Source: Rhodococcus rhodochrous
GTDB lineage: Bacteria; Actinomycetota; Actinomycetes; Mycobacteriales; Mycobacteriaceae
Assembly (NCBI RefSeq): GCF_014854695.1
Contig: NZ_CP027557.1
Location: 3,534,001 to 3,598,000, forward strand
Length of the DNA: 64,000 nt
Direction of reading: 5' to 3'
Below are positions 41,169 through 51,235 of the stretch, piece after piece. The notes below the pieces were generated by a model. That model was not told the origin of the DNA and did no database searches. It worked only from the letters and a program-made list of their open reading frames with translations. The position numbers were made by a program, and so were the translations under genes. The stretch's first letter is position 1, and each line of letters begins with the position of its first letter.

Positions 41169-44100
41169 GCGGTGTTGATCGGAGCGGGGCTCCACAGACC
41201 GCTGCGCGTGACCGTGGCGGTGCCGAGCTCCGCGGTCTCCGTCGACGGATCGATCGGTGTGTACTGCTCGATCGCTCCCCAGTCGCGGTCCCAGTCGTGA
41301 TCGAGATACGACGGGATCGTGCGGGCCCGCAACAACTGGTCGGTCCAACCGAGAGGACCGCCACCGTTGTGGTCCTGCCACAGATCCGTGGAAATGGCAC
41401 CGATGCGGTCCGGCAGGATCCGGTACTCGGGGATCTCGGCAATGCCGTTGCGGTGCACCATCTGCCGCTGGCACGGGAAGTTGAGACCGACAGCCCAGTC
41501 CAGCAGGACCGGTGTGTCGCTCCCGACGACCTGCTGCAGGGTCTGCGTCTGCGGCACGCGCGGCGGGGTGAACGCCAGCCACTGTTCGGGCGCGAGGTCG
41601 TTGTCGGAGGCGACGATCCGCACCGCGTCGACCTCGCCCGGCAGTGTGTCCATCGGGACACGCAGATTCCTCCACGAGGGCGACGGACCGATGTCGATCG
41701 GCAACGCCCGTCCCAGCGCGGTCACGCTGCCGTCGGCCGCGGTGGTCCCGTATTCGAGTTCGAGTCGCTGACCGTAGGTTTCGGTACCGTCGGCGTCGAC
41801 GGAGAAGATCCGGCCGGCCGCGGCGATGGTGACGAGATCCCCGCGCGATCCGGTCGCGTCGGGCTCGGGCAACCGGAACCAGGCACTCGTGACGTCACCG
41901 AGCGACGATCCGTGGCTGCCCAGCACCGGTGTGGTCGCCGGATCGAGGCCGAACGGCAATGCGACGGTGCTGCCGTTGATTCCGACTCTGCCGGTACCGC
42001 CGCCGGTGCCACCGGTACCGCCGGTCGAGGTCTGGTCGTCGTTCGTGTCGACGGTGTTGGCGGTGCCGGCCGAGGCCGAGTCGTCGTCCGGGGTCAGATC
42101 GAGCGCGACACCGCCCGGCGTGAACCCGTCCCCTCCCCCGGCATCGAGAGCGGAGGCCGCGTCGGCGCCGATGGGGGTGAGCAACGAGGCGTTCGGGTTC
42201 GTTTCGAGCAACACGTCGTTCGCGAGTGCGCACGAGTTGCCGGTGAGCGTGTCGACGTTGGACCGTGCCACCGAATAACCCGGGTACTGCGAGATCGCGC
42301 CCTTGGCCAGTGACAGCACCTCGAACAGCACCATCGCTGCGGCGGCGACGGTCAACGGCGGCGCCGCCCACAACCGCGACGGGGTGTCGGTGCGGGTGGA
42401 CGCGACGGGGTGGATGTGCCACCACGCGGCGAGCAGCAACGCGACGACGGTCACGGCGAAGAAGACGGTGGAGAAACCGAATCCGGCGACCGACGGCGGC
42501 TTGTCCCACCACGGAACCCCGTAGCTCGAGACGTACCACCAGCCGTTGGGGCCGATGAACGACATGGTCACCACGAACGACACCGCCGCGGCGAACAGGG
42601 CACGGTTGCGTCGCGAACGCAGCACCGCGGGCCCGGTGGCCGCGGCGGCGAGCATCGCCACCGCGGCGGCCAGACCTGCGTAGATACCGAAGTGGTGGGT
42701 CCACTTGGTGGGCGCGAACATCATCAGCACCAGCGCCCCGAGGGTGATGCCGACGATGCGGCGGGACGGCCCCTGCGCGGTGCCGGGGATGTGCCCACCG
42801 CGGCGCAGCATCGCCACGATCGCCACCGCCAGGCACAGCACCAGGGTGAAGACCGCGAACCTGCGGGCCAGCGAGCCGTCCACGGTGATCTGCAGCAGGT
42901 ACTGGTAGCGCAGATACTCCTGGAACCACGGCACGTTCGGGCCGACGCCGTGCACGTGCTGCATCTCCAGCACCGCCGCGAGGGTCTGGTCGGCGAAGAC
43001 CGGCACCAGGATCACCAGTCCGGCCGCGATCATCGGCACGAGAACCGGCAGCCATCCCAGGGTCTGCGCACGCCGATGGAGGATGCGGGCGATCGGGCGG
43101 GCACCGGCGATCAGCGCAGCGAAACAGATGATGCCCGACGGTCCCGCGGTCACGGTGAGCGCGGCGACGAGGATCGCGGCCGCCGCGGGCAGCAGACGCC
43201 GGGTGGCGATCGCGCGTTCGACCGAGCACCAGGTGAGCACGACGCCCGTCGCGACGATCGGTTCGGGGCGCAGACCGTTGTTGAGCGGCAGCCAGAACGC
43301 CAGGAAGACCAGCGCCCCGGTCCACAACGGAAGCCGGTTGCGGCGTAGCGCGACGCCGAGCCGTGGAGCGACCTCGCGGCTGAGCACCCACCAGCACAGG
43401 ATTCCGGCGGTCAGTGCCGGTAACCGCATCCAGATGCTCGCCGTCGAGACCTGGGTCATCAGGGCCAGAACGTCGTAGAAGGGGGTGCCGAAGGGTGCTT
43501 CGGGCACACCGAACCACCGGAAGTAGTTCGCCATGTACCCGGCCTCGCCCGCGGCACGGGCCATCCCGAGCTGGTAACCGTCGTCGGCGGTGTTCGCCCC
43601 GATGACGTGCCAGACGAGCAACGTTCCGACGACCAGCGCATCGATGCGGGTGAACGACCACCACGACGCCGGCAACAGGCGGCGGTGGCGACGACCGTCG
43701 GCGCGGTCGAACCGGGCCAGTGTCCACAGCGCGAGTGCCGTGGCCACCACCGCGACGATCATCGCGACGATCTTCAGCACCGTCGGCGACGTCGTGAAGC
43801 GGGTGTCGACGGTCGCGGTGACCGAGACGCCGTCGAGTGCGGGACCGGGCAGGTCGGTGAAGATGCCGACCAGCTGGGGTCGCAGGTCGCGGTCGAAGGT
43901 CCGCTCCCCCGACGCCGCGGCCGAGCCGGTGATCGCCGCGACGGTGCGTTCGGAGTTCGAGGACAGGGTGACCGAGCAGTCCCCGGACAGGTCGTCCACC
44001 GGTGCCGAGGCGAGCAGCGTGTTGCGGGAGATCACCTCGAACATCGCCGGCCCGTCGTCACCGGCCGCCTGGACACGGGCGATCAGCCCGTAGCGCTCGC

Positions 44101-44437
44101 GGTCGGGGGCTCCTGCGGGAAGTGTGGAGAAGACGGTGCCGCCGTCCGGCAGCGCGTCGCGCACGGACCGGCACTCGATCGTGGCGTCGAGGTCGACCGG
44201 TGCGTAGGACACCAGCGGCGCCGAGATGCCGGCATTGCTCCCGCTCTGCGGCCAGTCGATGGTCGCAGTGGTCTGCGTCACGGGCAGGAACGGCATCGCG
44301 ATGGATGCGGCAATCCCCACGACGGCGGCGAGCACCGCCCACAGACGGGTCCGCTGCTCGACCGACCGCCCGCCCGACGGCGCGCGTTCGGTTGTCACCG
44401 GCCGAGGCGAGCCCGACGCTTCTCTTGTCTCGGTCAC
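41162..44437 (-). CDS. Emb-type arabinosyltransferase
   Basis: A polytopic GT-C enzyme of 1091 residues that adds D-arabinofuranose from decaprenyl-phosphoarabinose to arabinogalactan or lipoarabinomannan. About a dozen membrane helices fill residues 25-680. The catalytic acidic pair Asp285-Asp286 is in NTADDGY, followed by the highly conserved MARAAGEAGYMANYFRWFG stretch of Emb proteins. The C-terminal carbohydrate-binding domain is interrupted near residues 800-815 by a Gly-Thr-rich linker (GGTGGTGGGTG). GTG 44437 has TAGCAT 8 nt upstream; the open frame to 44494 runs into the nrdF terminator and is rejected. The gene stands alone here, not in an embCAB row, and is placed between the Nudix gene and nrdF. 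Confidence 0.93.
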   Translation of the reverse strand: MTETREASGSPRPVTTERAPSGGRSVEQRTRLWAVLAAVVGIAASIAMPFLPVTQTTATIDWPQSGSNAGISAPLVSYAPVDLDATIECRSVRDALPDGGTVFSTLPAGAPDRERYGLIARVQAAGDDGPAMFEVISRNTLLASAPVDDLSGDCSVTLSSNSERTVAAITGSAAASGERTFDRDLRPQLVGIFTDLPGPALDGVSVTATVDTRFTTSPTVLKIVAMIVAVVATALALWTLARFDRADGRRHRRLLPASWWSFTRIDALVVGTLLVWHVIGANTADDGYQLGMARAAGEAGYMANYFRWFGVPEAPFGTPFYDVLALMTQVSTASIWMRLPALTAGILCWWVLSREVAPRLGVALRRNRLPLWTGALVFLAFWLPLNNGLRPEPIVATGVVLTWCSVERAIATRRLLPAAAAILVAALTVTAGPSGIICFAALIAGARPIARILHRRAQTLGWLPVLVPMIAAGLVILVPVFADQTLAAVLEMQHVHGVGPNVPWFQEYLRYQYLLQITVDGSLARRFAVFTLVLCLAVAIVAMLRRGGHIPGTAQGPSRRIVGITLGALVLMMFAPTKWTHHFGIYAGLAAAVAMLAAAATGPAVLRSRRNRALFAAAVSFVVTMSFIGPNGWWYVSSYGVPWWDKPPSVAGFGFSTVFFAVTVVALLLAAWWHIHPVASTRTDTPSRLWAAPPLTVAAAAMVLFEVLSLAKGAISQYPGYSVARSNVDTLTGNSCALANDVLLETNPNASLLTPIGADAASALDAGGGDGFTPGGVALDLTPDDDSASAGTANTVDTNDDQTSTGGTGGTGGGTGRVGINGSTVALPFGLDPATTPVLGSHGSSLGDVTSAWFRLPEPDATGSRGDLVTIAAAGRIFSVDADGTETYGQRLELEYGTTAADGSVTALGRALPIDIGPSPSWRNLRVPMDTLPGEVDAVRIVASDNDLAPEQWLAFTPPRVPQTQTLQQVVGSDTPVLLDWAVGLNFPCQRQMVHRNGIAEIPEYRILPDRIGAISTDLWQDHNGGGPLGWTDQLLRARTIPSYLDHDWDRDWGAIEQYTPIDPSTETAELGTATVTRSGLWSPAPINTAY

Positions 44438-44445
44438 GAGGAGCG

Positions 44446-44451
44446 ATGCTA
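44446..44451 (-). promoter_or_regulatory. -10 element TAGCAT, predicted leaderless start
   Basis: TAGCAT is spaced 8 bases from GTG 44437 of the Emb gene, and lies after the nrdF terminator. Confidence 0.4.
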
Positions 44452-44482
44452 TCGGGGACGGGCCGGGCCGCGAAAAGCACGC

Positions 44483-44522
44483 GATCCCGCACACGGGCGC
44501 TCCTGCGCCGGTGTGCGGGATC
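44483..44522 (-). terminator. Terminator after nrdF
   Basis: Arms gatcccgcacac (44483-44494) and gtgtgcgggatc (44511-44522) pair perfectly over 12 bp; the loop holds a further 5-bp stem (ggcgc / gcgcc, 44496-44509). It ends the nrdHIEF transcript before the Emb gene. Confidence 0.8.
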
Positions 44523-44556
44523 GATGCGTTCGGGCCGGTGACGGAGAACGTCTACG

Positions 44557-45561
<1,005 letters not shown>

Positions 45562-45610
45562 TTACCTACCTGAATTGTGTGCTGGTGCAAGGACTGTCGT
45601 GGAGAACGGA

Positions 45611-47776
45611 TCACAGCATGCAGGAGACGCAGTTCTCCACCTCGGTGCCCTCGAGCGCCATCTGCCGCAGGCGGATGTAGTACAGGGTCTTGATTCCCTT
45701 GCGCCACGCGTAGATCTGGGCCTTGTTCACGTCGCGGGTGGTGACGGTGTCCTTGAAGAACAGCGTCAGCGACAGCCCCTGGTCGACGTGCTGCGTCGCG
45801 GCAGCGTAGGTGTCGATGATCTTCTCGTAGCCGATCTCGTAGGCATCCTGGAAGTACTCGAGATTCTCGTTCGTCATGTAGGGCGCCGGGTAGTAGACTC
45901 GCCCGATCTTGCCCTCCTTGCGGATCTCGATCTTCGACGCGACCGGGTGGATCGAGCTCGTCGAGTGGTTGATGTACGAGATCGAACCGGTGGGCGGAAC
46001 CGCCTGCAGGTTCTGGTTGTAGATGCCGTGCTTCTGCACGGACTCCTTCAGCTCGCGCCAGTCCTGCTGCGTGGGGATCGCGATGTTCGACTCGGTGAAC
46101 AGCTGACGGACCCGCTCGGTCGCCGGCTCCCACACCTGATCGGTGTACTTGTCGAAGAACTCACCCGAGGCGTACTTCGACTCCGGGAAGCCCTTGAAGT
46201 ACGAGCCGCGCTCGATCGCGATCGTGTTCGACGCACGCAGGGCATGGAACAGCACGGTGTAGAAGTAGATGTTCGTGAAGTCGACGCCTTCTTCGGACCC
46301 GTAGAAGATGTGCTCGCGGGCGAGGAAGCCGTGCAGGTTCATCTGGCCGAGGCCGATGGCGTGGGATTCGTTGTTGCCCCGCTCGATCGACGGCACCGAC
46401 GAGATCGTCGTCTGGTCGGAGACGGCCGTCAGGCCGCGGATGGCGACCTCGATGGTCTGCGCGAAGTCGGGCGAGTCCATCGTCTTCGCGATGTTCAGCG
46501 AGCCGAGGTTGCACGAGATGTCCTTGCCCACATGGCTGTAGGACAGATCGTCGTTGAACTCCGAGGGGGTCGAGACCTGCAGGATCTCCGAGCACAGGTT
46601 CGAGTGCGTGATCTTTCCGGCGATCGGGTTGGCCCGGTTCACCGTGTCCTCGAACATGACATAGGGGTAGCCCGACTCGAACTGCAACTCGGCGACGGTC
46701 TGGAAGAACTCGCGCGCCTTGATCTTCGACTTGCGGATGCGCTTGTCGTCGACCATCTCGTAGTACTTCTCGGTGACGTCGATGTCGGCGAAGGGCTTGC
46801 CGTAGACCCGCTCGACGTCGTACGGCGAGAACAGGTACATGTCCTCGTTCTTCTTCGCCAGCTCGAACGTGATGTCGGGGATGACGACGCCCAGCGAGAG
46901 GGTCTTGATGCGGATCTTCTCGTCGGCGTTCTCGCGCTTGGTGTCGAGGAAACGGTAGATGTCGGGGTGGTGCGCGTGCAGGTAAACCGCACCGGCACCC
47001 TGACGGGCACCGAGCTGGTTGGCGTAGGAGAAGGAGTCCTCGAGCAGCTTCATGATCGGGATGACGCCGGAGGACTGGTTCTCGATCTTCTTGATCGGGG
47101 CGCCGTGCTCACGAATGTTGCTGAGCAGCAGGGCGACACCGCCACCGCGCTTGGACAGCTGCAGTGCGGAGTTGATGGAGCGGCCGATCGACTCCATGTT
47201 GTCCTCGATGCGGAGCAGGAAGCACGAGACGGGCTCGCCGCGCTGCTTCTTGCCCGAGTTGAGGAAGGTCGGGGTGGCCGGCTGGAAACGACCGGAGATG
47301 ATCTCGTCGACGAGGTGACGGGCGAGGATCTCGTCGCCGTCGGCCAGCGTCAGTGCGACCATGCACACGCGGTCCTCGAAGCGCTCGAGGTAACGCTTGC
47401 CGTCGAACGTCTTGAGCGTGTACGAGGTGTAGTACTTGAACGCACCGAGGAAGGTCGGGAACCGGAACTTCTTCGAATACGCATGGTCGAACAGCGATTT
47501 GACGAACGCACGCGAGTACTTCTCGAGCACCTCGGGCTCGTAGTAGTTCTCCTCGACGAGGTAGTCGAGCTTCTCGTCGAGGTTGTGGAAGAAGACCGTG
47601 TTCTGGTTGACGTGCTGCAGGAAGTACTGGCGGGCGGCGGCCACATCCTTGTCGAACTGGATCTCGCCGTTGGGGCCGTACAGATTCAACATCGCGTTGA
47701 GCGCGTGGTAGTCGAGATCCTTGATCGAATCGTCGAGGTGTGCGCTCGTGGCGGGAGCGGGATCGGTAATGGTCAC
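45611..47776 (-). CDS. nrdE: Class Ib ribonucleotide reductase alpha subunit
   Basis: The catalytic R1 subunit, 721 residues. It lacks the N-terminal ATP-cone regulatory domain, as class Ib enzymes do. Visible marks are [15 protein letters not shown] (active-site Cys region SCFLL just after), the NLCSEIL and QMNLHG loops, and the C-terminal Cys pair ENCVSCML that is reduced by NrdH. GTG 47776 is the start; nrdI ends 83 bp upstream. Confidence 0.97.
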   Translation of the reverse strand: MTITDPAPATSAHLDDSIKDLDYHALNAMLNLYGPNGEIQFDKDVAAARQYFLQHVNQNTVFFHNLDEKLDYLVEENYYEPEVLEKYSRAFVKSLFDHAYSKKFRFPTFLGAFKYYTSYTLKTFDGKRYLERFEDRVCMVALTLADGDEILARHLVDEIISGRFQPATPTFLNSGKKQRGEPVSCFLLRIEDNMESIGRSINSALQLSKRGGGVALLLSNIREHGAPIKKIENQSSGVIPIMKLLEDSFSYANQLGARQGAGAVYLHAHHPDIYRFLDTKRENADEKIRIKTLSLGVVIPDITFELAKKNEDMYLFSPYDVERVYGKPFADIDVTEKYYEMVDDKRIRKSKIKAREFFQTVAELQFESGYPYVMFEDTVNRANPIAGKITHSNLCSEILQVSTPSEFNDDLSYSHVGKDISCNLGSLNIAKTMDSPDFAQTIEVAIRGLTAVSDQTTISSVPSIERGNNESHAIGLGQMNLHGFLAREHIFYGSEEGVDFTNIYFYTVLFHALRASNTIAIERGSYFKGFPESKYASGEFFDKYTDQVWEPATERVRQLFTESNIAIPTQQDWRELKESVQKHGIYNQNLQAVPPTGSISYINHSTSSIHPVASKIEIRKEGKIGRVYYPAPYMTNENLEYFQDAYEIGYEKIIDTYAAATQHVDQGLSLTLFFKDTVTTRDVNKAQIYAWRKGIKTLYYIRLRQMALEGTEVENCVSCML

Positions 47777-47859
47777 AGTGCTGTCCCCACTTGTCGGAGT
47801 TAGGAAACGGCCGCGCAGTCACGTCCGCGACGCGCGTCGAATACGGATACGGATGTGGC

Positions 47860-48312
47860 TCAGGCGTTCTGGAGAACGGACTCCCAGAATCGGGCGAGAC
47901 CGTCGCGGACACGCTCGACGTCGTCGGTCGTGCCCATCAACTCGAACCGGTACAGATACGGCACCTTGCACTTGCGCGAGACGATGTCTCCCGCGAAACA
48001 GTACGAGTCGCCGAAGTTGGTGTTACCCGCCGCGATGACACCGCGGATCAGGCCCCGATTGTGCTCGTTGTTGAGGAATCGGATGACCTGTTTGGGAACG
48101 TAGCGGGTATCACGGCCCGTGGCGGTCGTCCCGCCACCGTAGGTCGGCACGATCAGCACGTACGGATCGTGGACCTCGAAATTCCCCTCACGATCGTGCA
48201 GCGGGATACGGCTGGCCGGAATCCCGAGTTTCTGCACGAATCGGTGGGTGTTCTCGGATGTACTCGAGAAGTACACCAGCGATGTTCCCGGGATCGACCC
48301 CAGCGAAGCCAT
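47860..48312 (-). CDS. nrdI: NrdI flavodoxin-like protein
   Basis: A 150-residue flavodoxin-fold protein that supplies the oxidant for the manganese-tyrosyl cofactor of NrdF. The FMN phosphate loop is [13 protein letters not shown], and the later loops [11 protein letters not shown] and [15 protein letters not shown] contact the flavin. The size and motifs are typical. It lies between nrdH (107 bp upstream, with a small hairpin) and nrdE. Confidence 0.96.
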   Translation of the reverse strand: MASLGSIPGTSLVYFSSTSENTHRFVQKLGIPASRIPLHDREGNFEVHDPYVLIVPTYGGGTTATGRDTRYVPKQVIRFLNNEHNRGLIRGVIAAGNTNFGDSYCFAGDIVSRKCKVPYLYRFELMGTTDDVERVRDGLARFWESVLQNA

Positions 48313-48393
48313 CGGTAGTCACCACTCTTCATTCGATTGCGAAGACCGGCCCGAGGCGGACACGGAAGAACACGTCCGCCCGGAGACGACGAT

Positions 48394-48416
48394 CGGGCCG
48401 CCGCGAACGCGGCCCG
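48394..48416 (-). terminator. Hairpin between nrdH and nrdI, possible attenuator or processing site
   Basis: cgggccgc (48394-48401) and gcggcccg (48409-48416) with a 7-base loop, starting 4 bases past the nrdH stop. It may reduce downstream expression or protect the 3' end of nrdH mRNA. Confidence 0.45.
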
Positions 48417-48419
48417 GGC

Positions 48420-48650
48420 TCAGGCAGCGACGGTGAGCGCCTTGATGCGGTCGGGGCGGAAGCCCGACCAGTGGTCGTCGCCGGCGACGACGACGGGCGC
48501 CTGGAGGTATCCCAGCGCCATGACGTAGTCGCGGGCCTCGGGGTTCTCACTGATGTCGACGACGTCGTACTCGATGCCGGCCTTGTCGAGGGCGCGGTAG
48601 GTGGCGGTGCACTGGACGCAGGCAGGCTTGGTGTAGACGGTGATGTTCAT
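48420..48650 (-). CDS. nrdH: NrdH glutaredoxin-like redoxin
   Basis: A 76-residue redoxin with thioredoxin-like behaviour that reduces NrdE. The active site is CVQC near the N-terminus, and the C-terminal WSGFRPDRI block is the NrdH mark for thioredoxin reductase contact. ATG 48650 is set by AAAGGGG at 48656-48662, 5 bases upstream; the longer frame to 48758 is rejected. It is the first gene of nrdHIEF. Confidence 0.96.
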   Translation of the reverse strand: MNITVYTKPACVQCTATYRALDKAGIEYDVVDISENPEARDYVMALGYLQAPVVVAGDDHWSGFRPDRIKALTVAA

Positions 48651-48780
48651 GAATGCCCCTTTTCCGACGGCCGTGGGCGGCCTGACGACTGACTGCTGTG
48701 CGTTACCCGGAAGCCCACTCATCCGTCCGATCCCGCTTCCCCGAGAGATCGTCGGCACTTGTGGCCCTCCAGCGGTCTAG

Positions 48781-48796
48781 ACACTACACCTTGTGT
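48781..48796. promoter_or_regulatory. NrdR box 1
   Basis: acactacaccttgtgt fits the NrdR-box pattern of ACAC and GTGT ends. On the minus strand its TAGTGT could also be the -10 of nrdHIEF, so a bound repressor would cover the promoter. Confidence 0.75.
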
Positions 48797-48812
48797 CCGT
48801 CGGATACACAGA

Positions 48813-48828
48813 ACCCAGGATGTTGTGA
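48813..48828. promoter_or_regulatory. NrdR box 2
   Basis: acccaggatgttgtga matches the NrdR consensus at most positions. Its centre is 32 bp from that of box 1 (three helical turns), the usual spacing of NrdR pairs. Confidence 0.65.
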
Positions 48829-49025
48829 CTTACAAAGGTGATATTCCCAGGTCGCGACCCTCCCTCCACGGCGTTTCGGGCGTGTCTCGGCGTGTCGCTG
48901 CAGCGCGTCCGAGAGAGACCTCGAGCACAGTGTGGCGGGCACCACCGACAACTTCGCGAGGTCACCGCGAGAACACCCTCCGGAGGGCCTGCGCGGGGAG
49001 CTCCGGGCGGGAAGAATGACTCCTC

Positions 49026-50003
49026 GTGCACCCGGTTCGCGCGATGCTTGCCGCACTGCTGGCACTGTCCCTGTGCGTCGCCTGCGACTCGCGCCGTGAG
49101 TGCGAACCGATCTCCGCCCCGCTCGACGAGACGAGCACCGCGTGTCCCCGCTTCGGCATCAGCACCCCCGGCGGCCCGGTGGCCGTCGACGAGTACCGCG
49201 CGGTCACCGAGGCGGTCGGCACCGCACCCGGCGCGGTGCTGTGGTTCGTCGACTTCCTCTCCCCGCCACCCCTCGGGGCCCTCGACATCGTGCGCACCTC
49301 GGGCGCCGACCCGATCGTCACGTGGGAGCCCTGGTTGCAGCGCGACGACGGGACGTACGACCGGACGTCGATCACGATGACCGACATCGCCGCGGGGATC
49401 CACGACGACCATCTCTACCGATGGGCGGACGAGCTCGCCGCCTGGGGCGGGACCGTGTTCCTGCGCTTCGCGCACGAGCCGAACGGGGACTGGTACCCCT
49501 GGGGTCCCGCCGGCGGTACCTCAGCGGAGACCTACGTCGCGGCGTGGCGACATGTGCACGACCTGTTCACCTCCAAGGGAGCCGTCAACGTGCGCTGGAT
49601 CTGGACGGTCAACGTCCCACACGAGGGCAGCAGCCCCATCGCCCCCCTGTATCCGGGCGACGGTTACGTCGATGTCATCGGGGTCGACGGCTACAACTGG
49701 GGCACCACCCGGCCGTGGAGTCGCTGGCAGTCCCCCGAGGATCTGTTCGGACCGACCTTCGACGAGCTCGGTCGGCTCGCCCCGGAGCGTCCCGTCGCAG
49801 TCACCGAGGTCGCGAGCGCGGAGGCCGGTGGATCGAAGCCGGACTGGATCCGGGATCTGGTGGCTTACTTGGACAGTCACCCCGCGGTGACGACGTTCGT
49901 GTGGTTCCATCACAACAAGGAAACCGACTGGCGCCTGACCAGCACGGCCGAGTGCGCGGCGGCCCTGGACGACGCTCTGCACAGGAGACACACCGCACGA
50001 TGA
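49026..50003 (+). CDS. Secreted GH26-like glycoside hydrolase lipoprotein
   Basis: A 325-residue lipoprotein; the signal peptide ends LCVAC (Cys about residue 20). The mature part is a TIM barrel with GH26-like marks: the acid/base Glu151 in FLRFAHEPNGDWYPW and the nucleophile Glu261 in VAVTEVASAEAGG; IGVDGYNWG lies between. GH26 enzymes cleave beta-mannan or mixed beta-glucans, and the related BcsZ-like or ExoH-type hydrolases trim exopolysaccharide during export. GTG 49026 is the furthest upstream start; ATG 49044 gives a shorter, equally good signal peptide, and neither has a strong Shine-Dalgarno sequence. Its stop overlaps the ATG of the GAF-SpoIIE gene. Confidence 0.85.
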   Translation: MHPVRAMLAALLALSLCVACDSRRECEPISAPLDETSTACPRFGISTPGGPVAVDEYRAVTEAVGTAPGAVLWFVDFLSPPPLGALDIVRTSGADPIVTWEPWLQRDDGTYDRTSITMTDIAAGIHDDHLYRWADELAAWGGTVFLRFAHEPNGDWYPWGPAGGTSAETYVAAWRHVHDLFTSKGAVNVRWIWTVNVPHEGSSPIAPLYPGDGYVDVIGVDGYNWGTTRPWSRWQSPEDLFGPTFDELGRLAPERPVAVTEVASAEAGGSKPDWIRDLVAYLDSHPAVTTFVWFHHNKETDWRLTSTAECAAALDDALHRRHTAR

Positions 50004-51235
50004 CATCCGAGGCGCCGCTGCTCCCCGACCATCTCGAGGGCGAGCGCATGCGCGACGTCGAGCGGCTCGAGCTGCTCGACACCCCTCACGAAGAGCGCTT
50101 CGACAAGATCACCCGCATGGCGTGCCGCGTGTTCGGCGTCCCCATGGCGTCGGTGTCGCTGATGGACCACGACCGGCAGTGGTTCAAGTCGATCCTCGGA
50201 CTGCAACTCTCCGAAGTTCCTCGCGAGAGGACGGTGTGCCGCACCACCATCGCGCGGGCGTACGAGCGGCCGGACGACCCCGCACTCGTCCTTCCCGATG
50301 CCGCAACCGATCCCGCCTTCATGGACATCCCCGGTATCGGTGGTGAGGGTGGGATCCGGTTCTACGCCGGTTATCCCCTGTTCGGCCCCACCGGTCACCC
50401 CGTGGGCACCTTCTGCATCTATGACACCGAGGAGAGGAGCCTCGATCCGGATCAGCTCGACACATTCGCGGAGCTGGCCGAGTGGGCTCAACGCGAACTC
50501 GATCGTTCCGACGAACTCGAGCGGGCCGCCGAGATCCAGCGGCAACTCCTGCCCCGGCCGCTCCCGGATCTTCCCGGTTACGGGATCGCCACGGTGTGCC
50601 TGCCCGCCTACATGGTGGGCGGCGATTTCTTCGACCACTACCGACTCCGCGACGGGGTCGTGATCACCGTCGCCGACGTCATGGGCAAAGGACTCGGTGC
50701 TGCGATACTGTCGTCGGCCGTACGTTCCTCGCTGCGCGGGGTCGGAAGAGTCTTCGACCGGTTCGGGCGGCCGGAAGGTGTCCTCGAGACCGGATTGGCG
50801 CTGTCGGTCGCCGCGGAACACCTCGCGGAGGACTTCGAGCACACCGGGACGTTCGTCACCGCCTTCGTCGCCGCGATCGACTTCTCGACGGGGCACATCG
50901 AGTTCGCCGATGCCGGCCACGGTCTGGCCGCGATCCGGCGTGCCGACGGCGAGGTCGAACCGCTCCACGGCGGCGGCCCTCCGCTCGGGATACTCCCCGA
51001 GACCACGTGGATATCGGCAACCGCGCAGCTGAATCCGGGCGACACTCTCGTGGTCTGCTCGGACGGTCTCCTCGACCTGCTCGACGAGCAGAGCGACCCT
51101 GCGGCACTGTGCCGATTCGTTGCGGCTCATACCACCCCGGAGGCACTGGTGGACGCTGCGCAAGCCTTGACGGAGAGCGAACCACCGCTCGACGACGTCA
51201 CGGTCGTCGCGATACGACGGAACGAGGTGTTGTGA
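50000..51235 (+). CDS. GAF-SpoIIE (PP2C-type) phosphatase
   Basis: A 411-residue signalling phosphatase. An N-terminal GAF domain (about 20-165, with VSLMDHDRQWFKS and GTFCIYDTEER) should sense a small ligand or redox state. A short coiled linker with EIQRQLLPRPLP leads to the SpoIIE domain (about 195-405) with the metal motifs GGDFFDHY, VADVMGKGLGAA, FADAGHGLA and the late CSDGLLDLLD and DDVTVVAIR. Such enzymes dephosphorylate STAS antagonists. No membrane segment is present. ATG 50000 overlaps the GH26-like stop, and its own stop overlaps the glycosyltransferase start, so signalling and synthesis genes are co-translated. Confidence 0.93.
   Translation: MTSEAPLLPDHLEGERMRDVERLELLDTPHEERFDKITRMACRVFGVPMASVSLMDHDRQWFKSILGLQLSEVPRERTVCRTTIARAYERPDDPALVLPDAATDPAFMDIPGIGGEGGIRFYAGYPLFGPTGHPVGTFCIYDTEERSLDPDQLDTFAELAEWAQRELDRSDELERAAEIQRQLLPRPLPDLPGYGIATVCLPAYMVGGDFFDHYRLRDGVVITVADVMGKGLGAAILSSAVRSSLRGVGRVFDRFGRPEGVLETGLALSVAAEHLAEDFEHTGTFVTAFVAAIDFSTGHIEFADAGHGLAAIRRADGEVEPLHGGGPPLGILPETTWISATAQLNPGDTLVVCSDGLLDLLDEQSDPAALCRFVAAHTTPEALVDAAQALTESEPPLDDVTVVAIRRNEVL

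Larger units (their letters stand above)
48651..49025. other. 375-bp divergent spacer between nrdH and the GH26-like gene
   Basis: The half nearest nrdH holds the nrdH leader and the NrdR-box pair at 48781-48828. From 48829 to 49025, toward the GH26-like gene, only a few cgtgtc repeats (48880-48910) and GC-rich sequence are seen. No clear sigma-A promoter and no GGGTAT-type stress-sigma promoter were found, and no ORF with coding character. Confidence 0.6.

Noticed and set aside
42410-43348. 312-residue open frame on the plus strand inside the Emb gene
   Set aside because: Antisense to a clear GT-C enzyme; very rich in Arg, Asp, Gly and Gln as expected for a shadow frame.
48829-49025. Stress-sigma promoter (GTTT ... 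GGGTAT) upstream of the polysaccharide operon
   Set aside because: A GTTT is present near 48869 but no GGGTAT-like element follows at a fitting distance.
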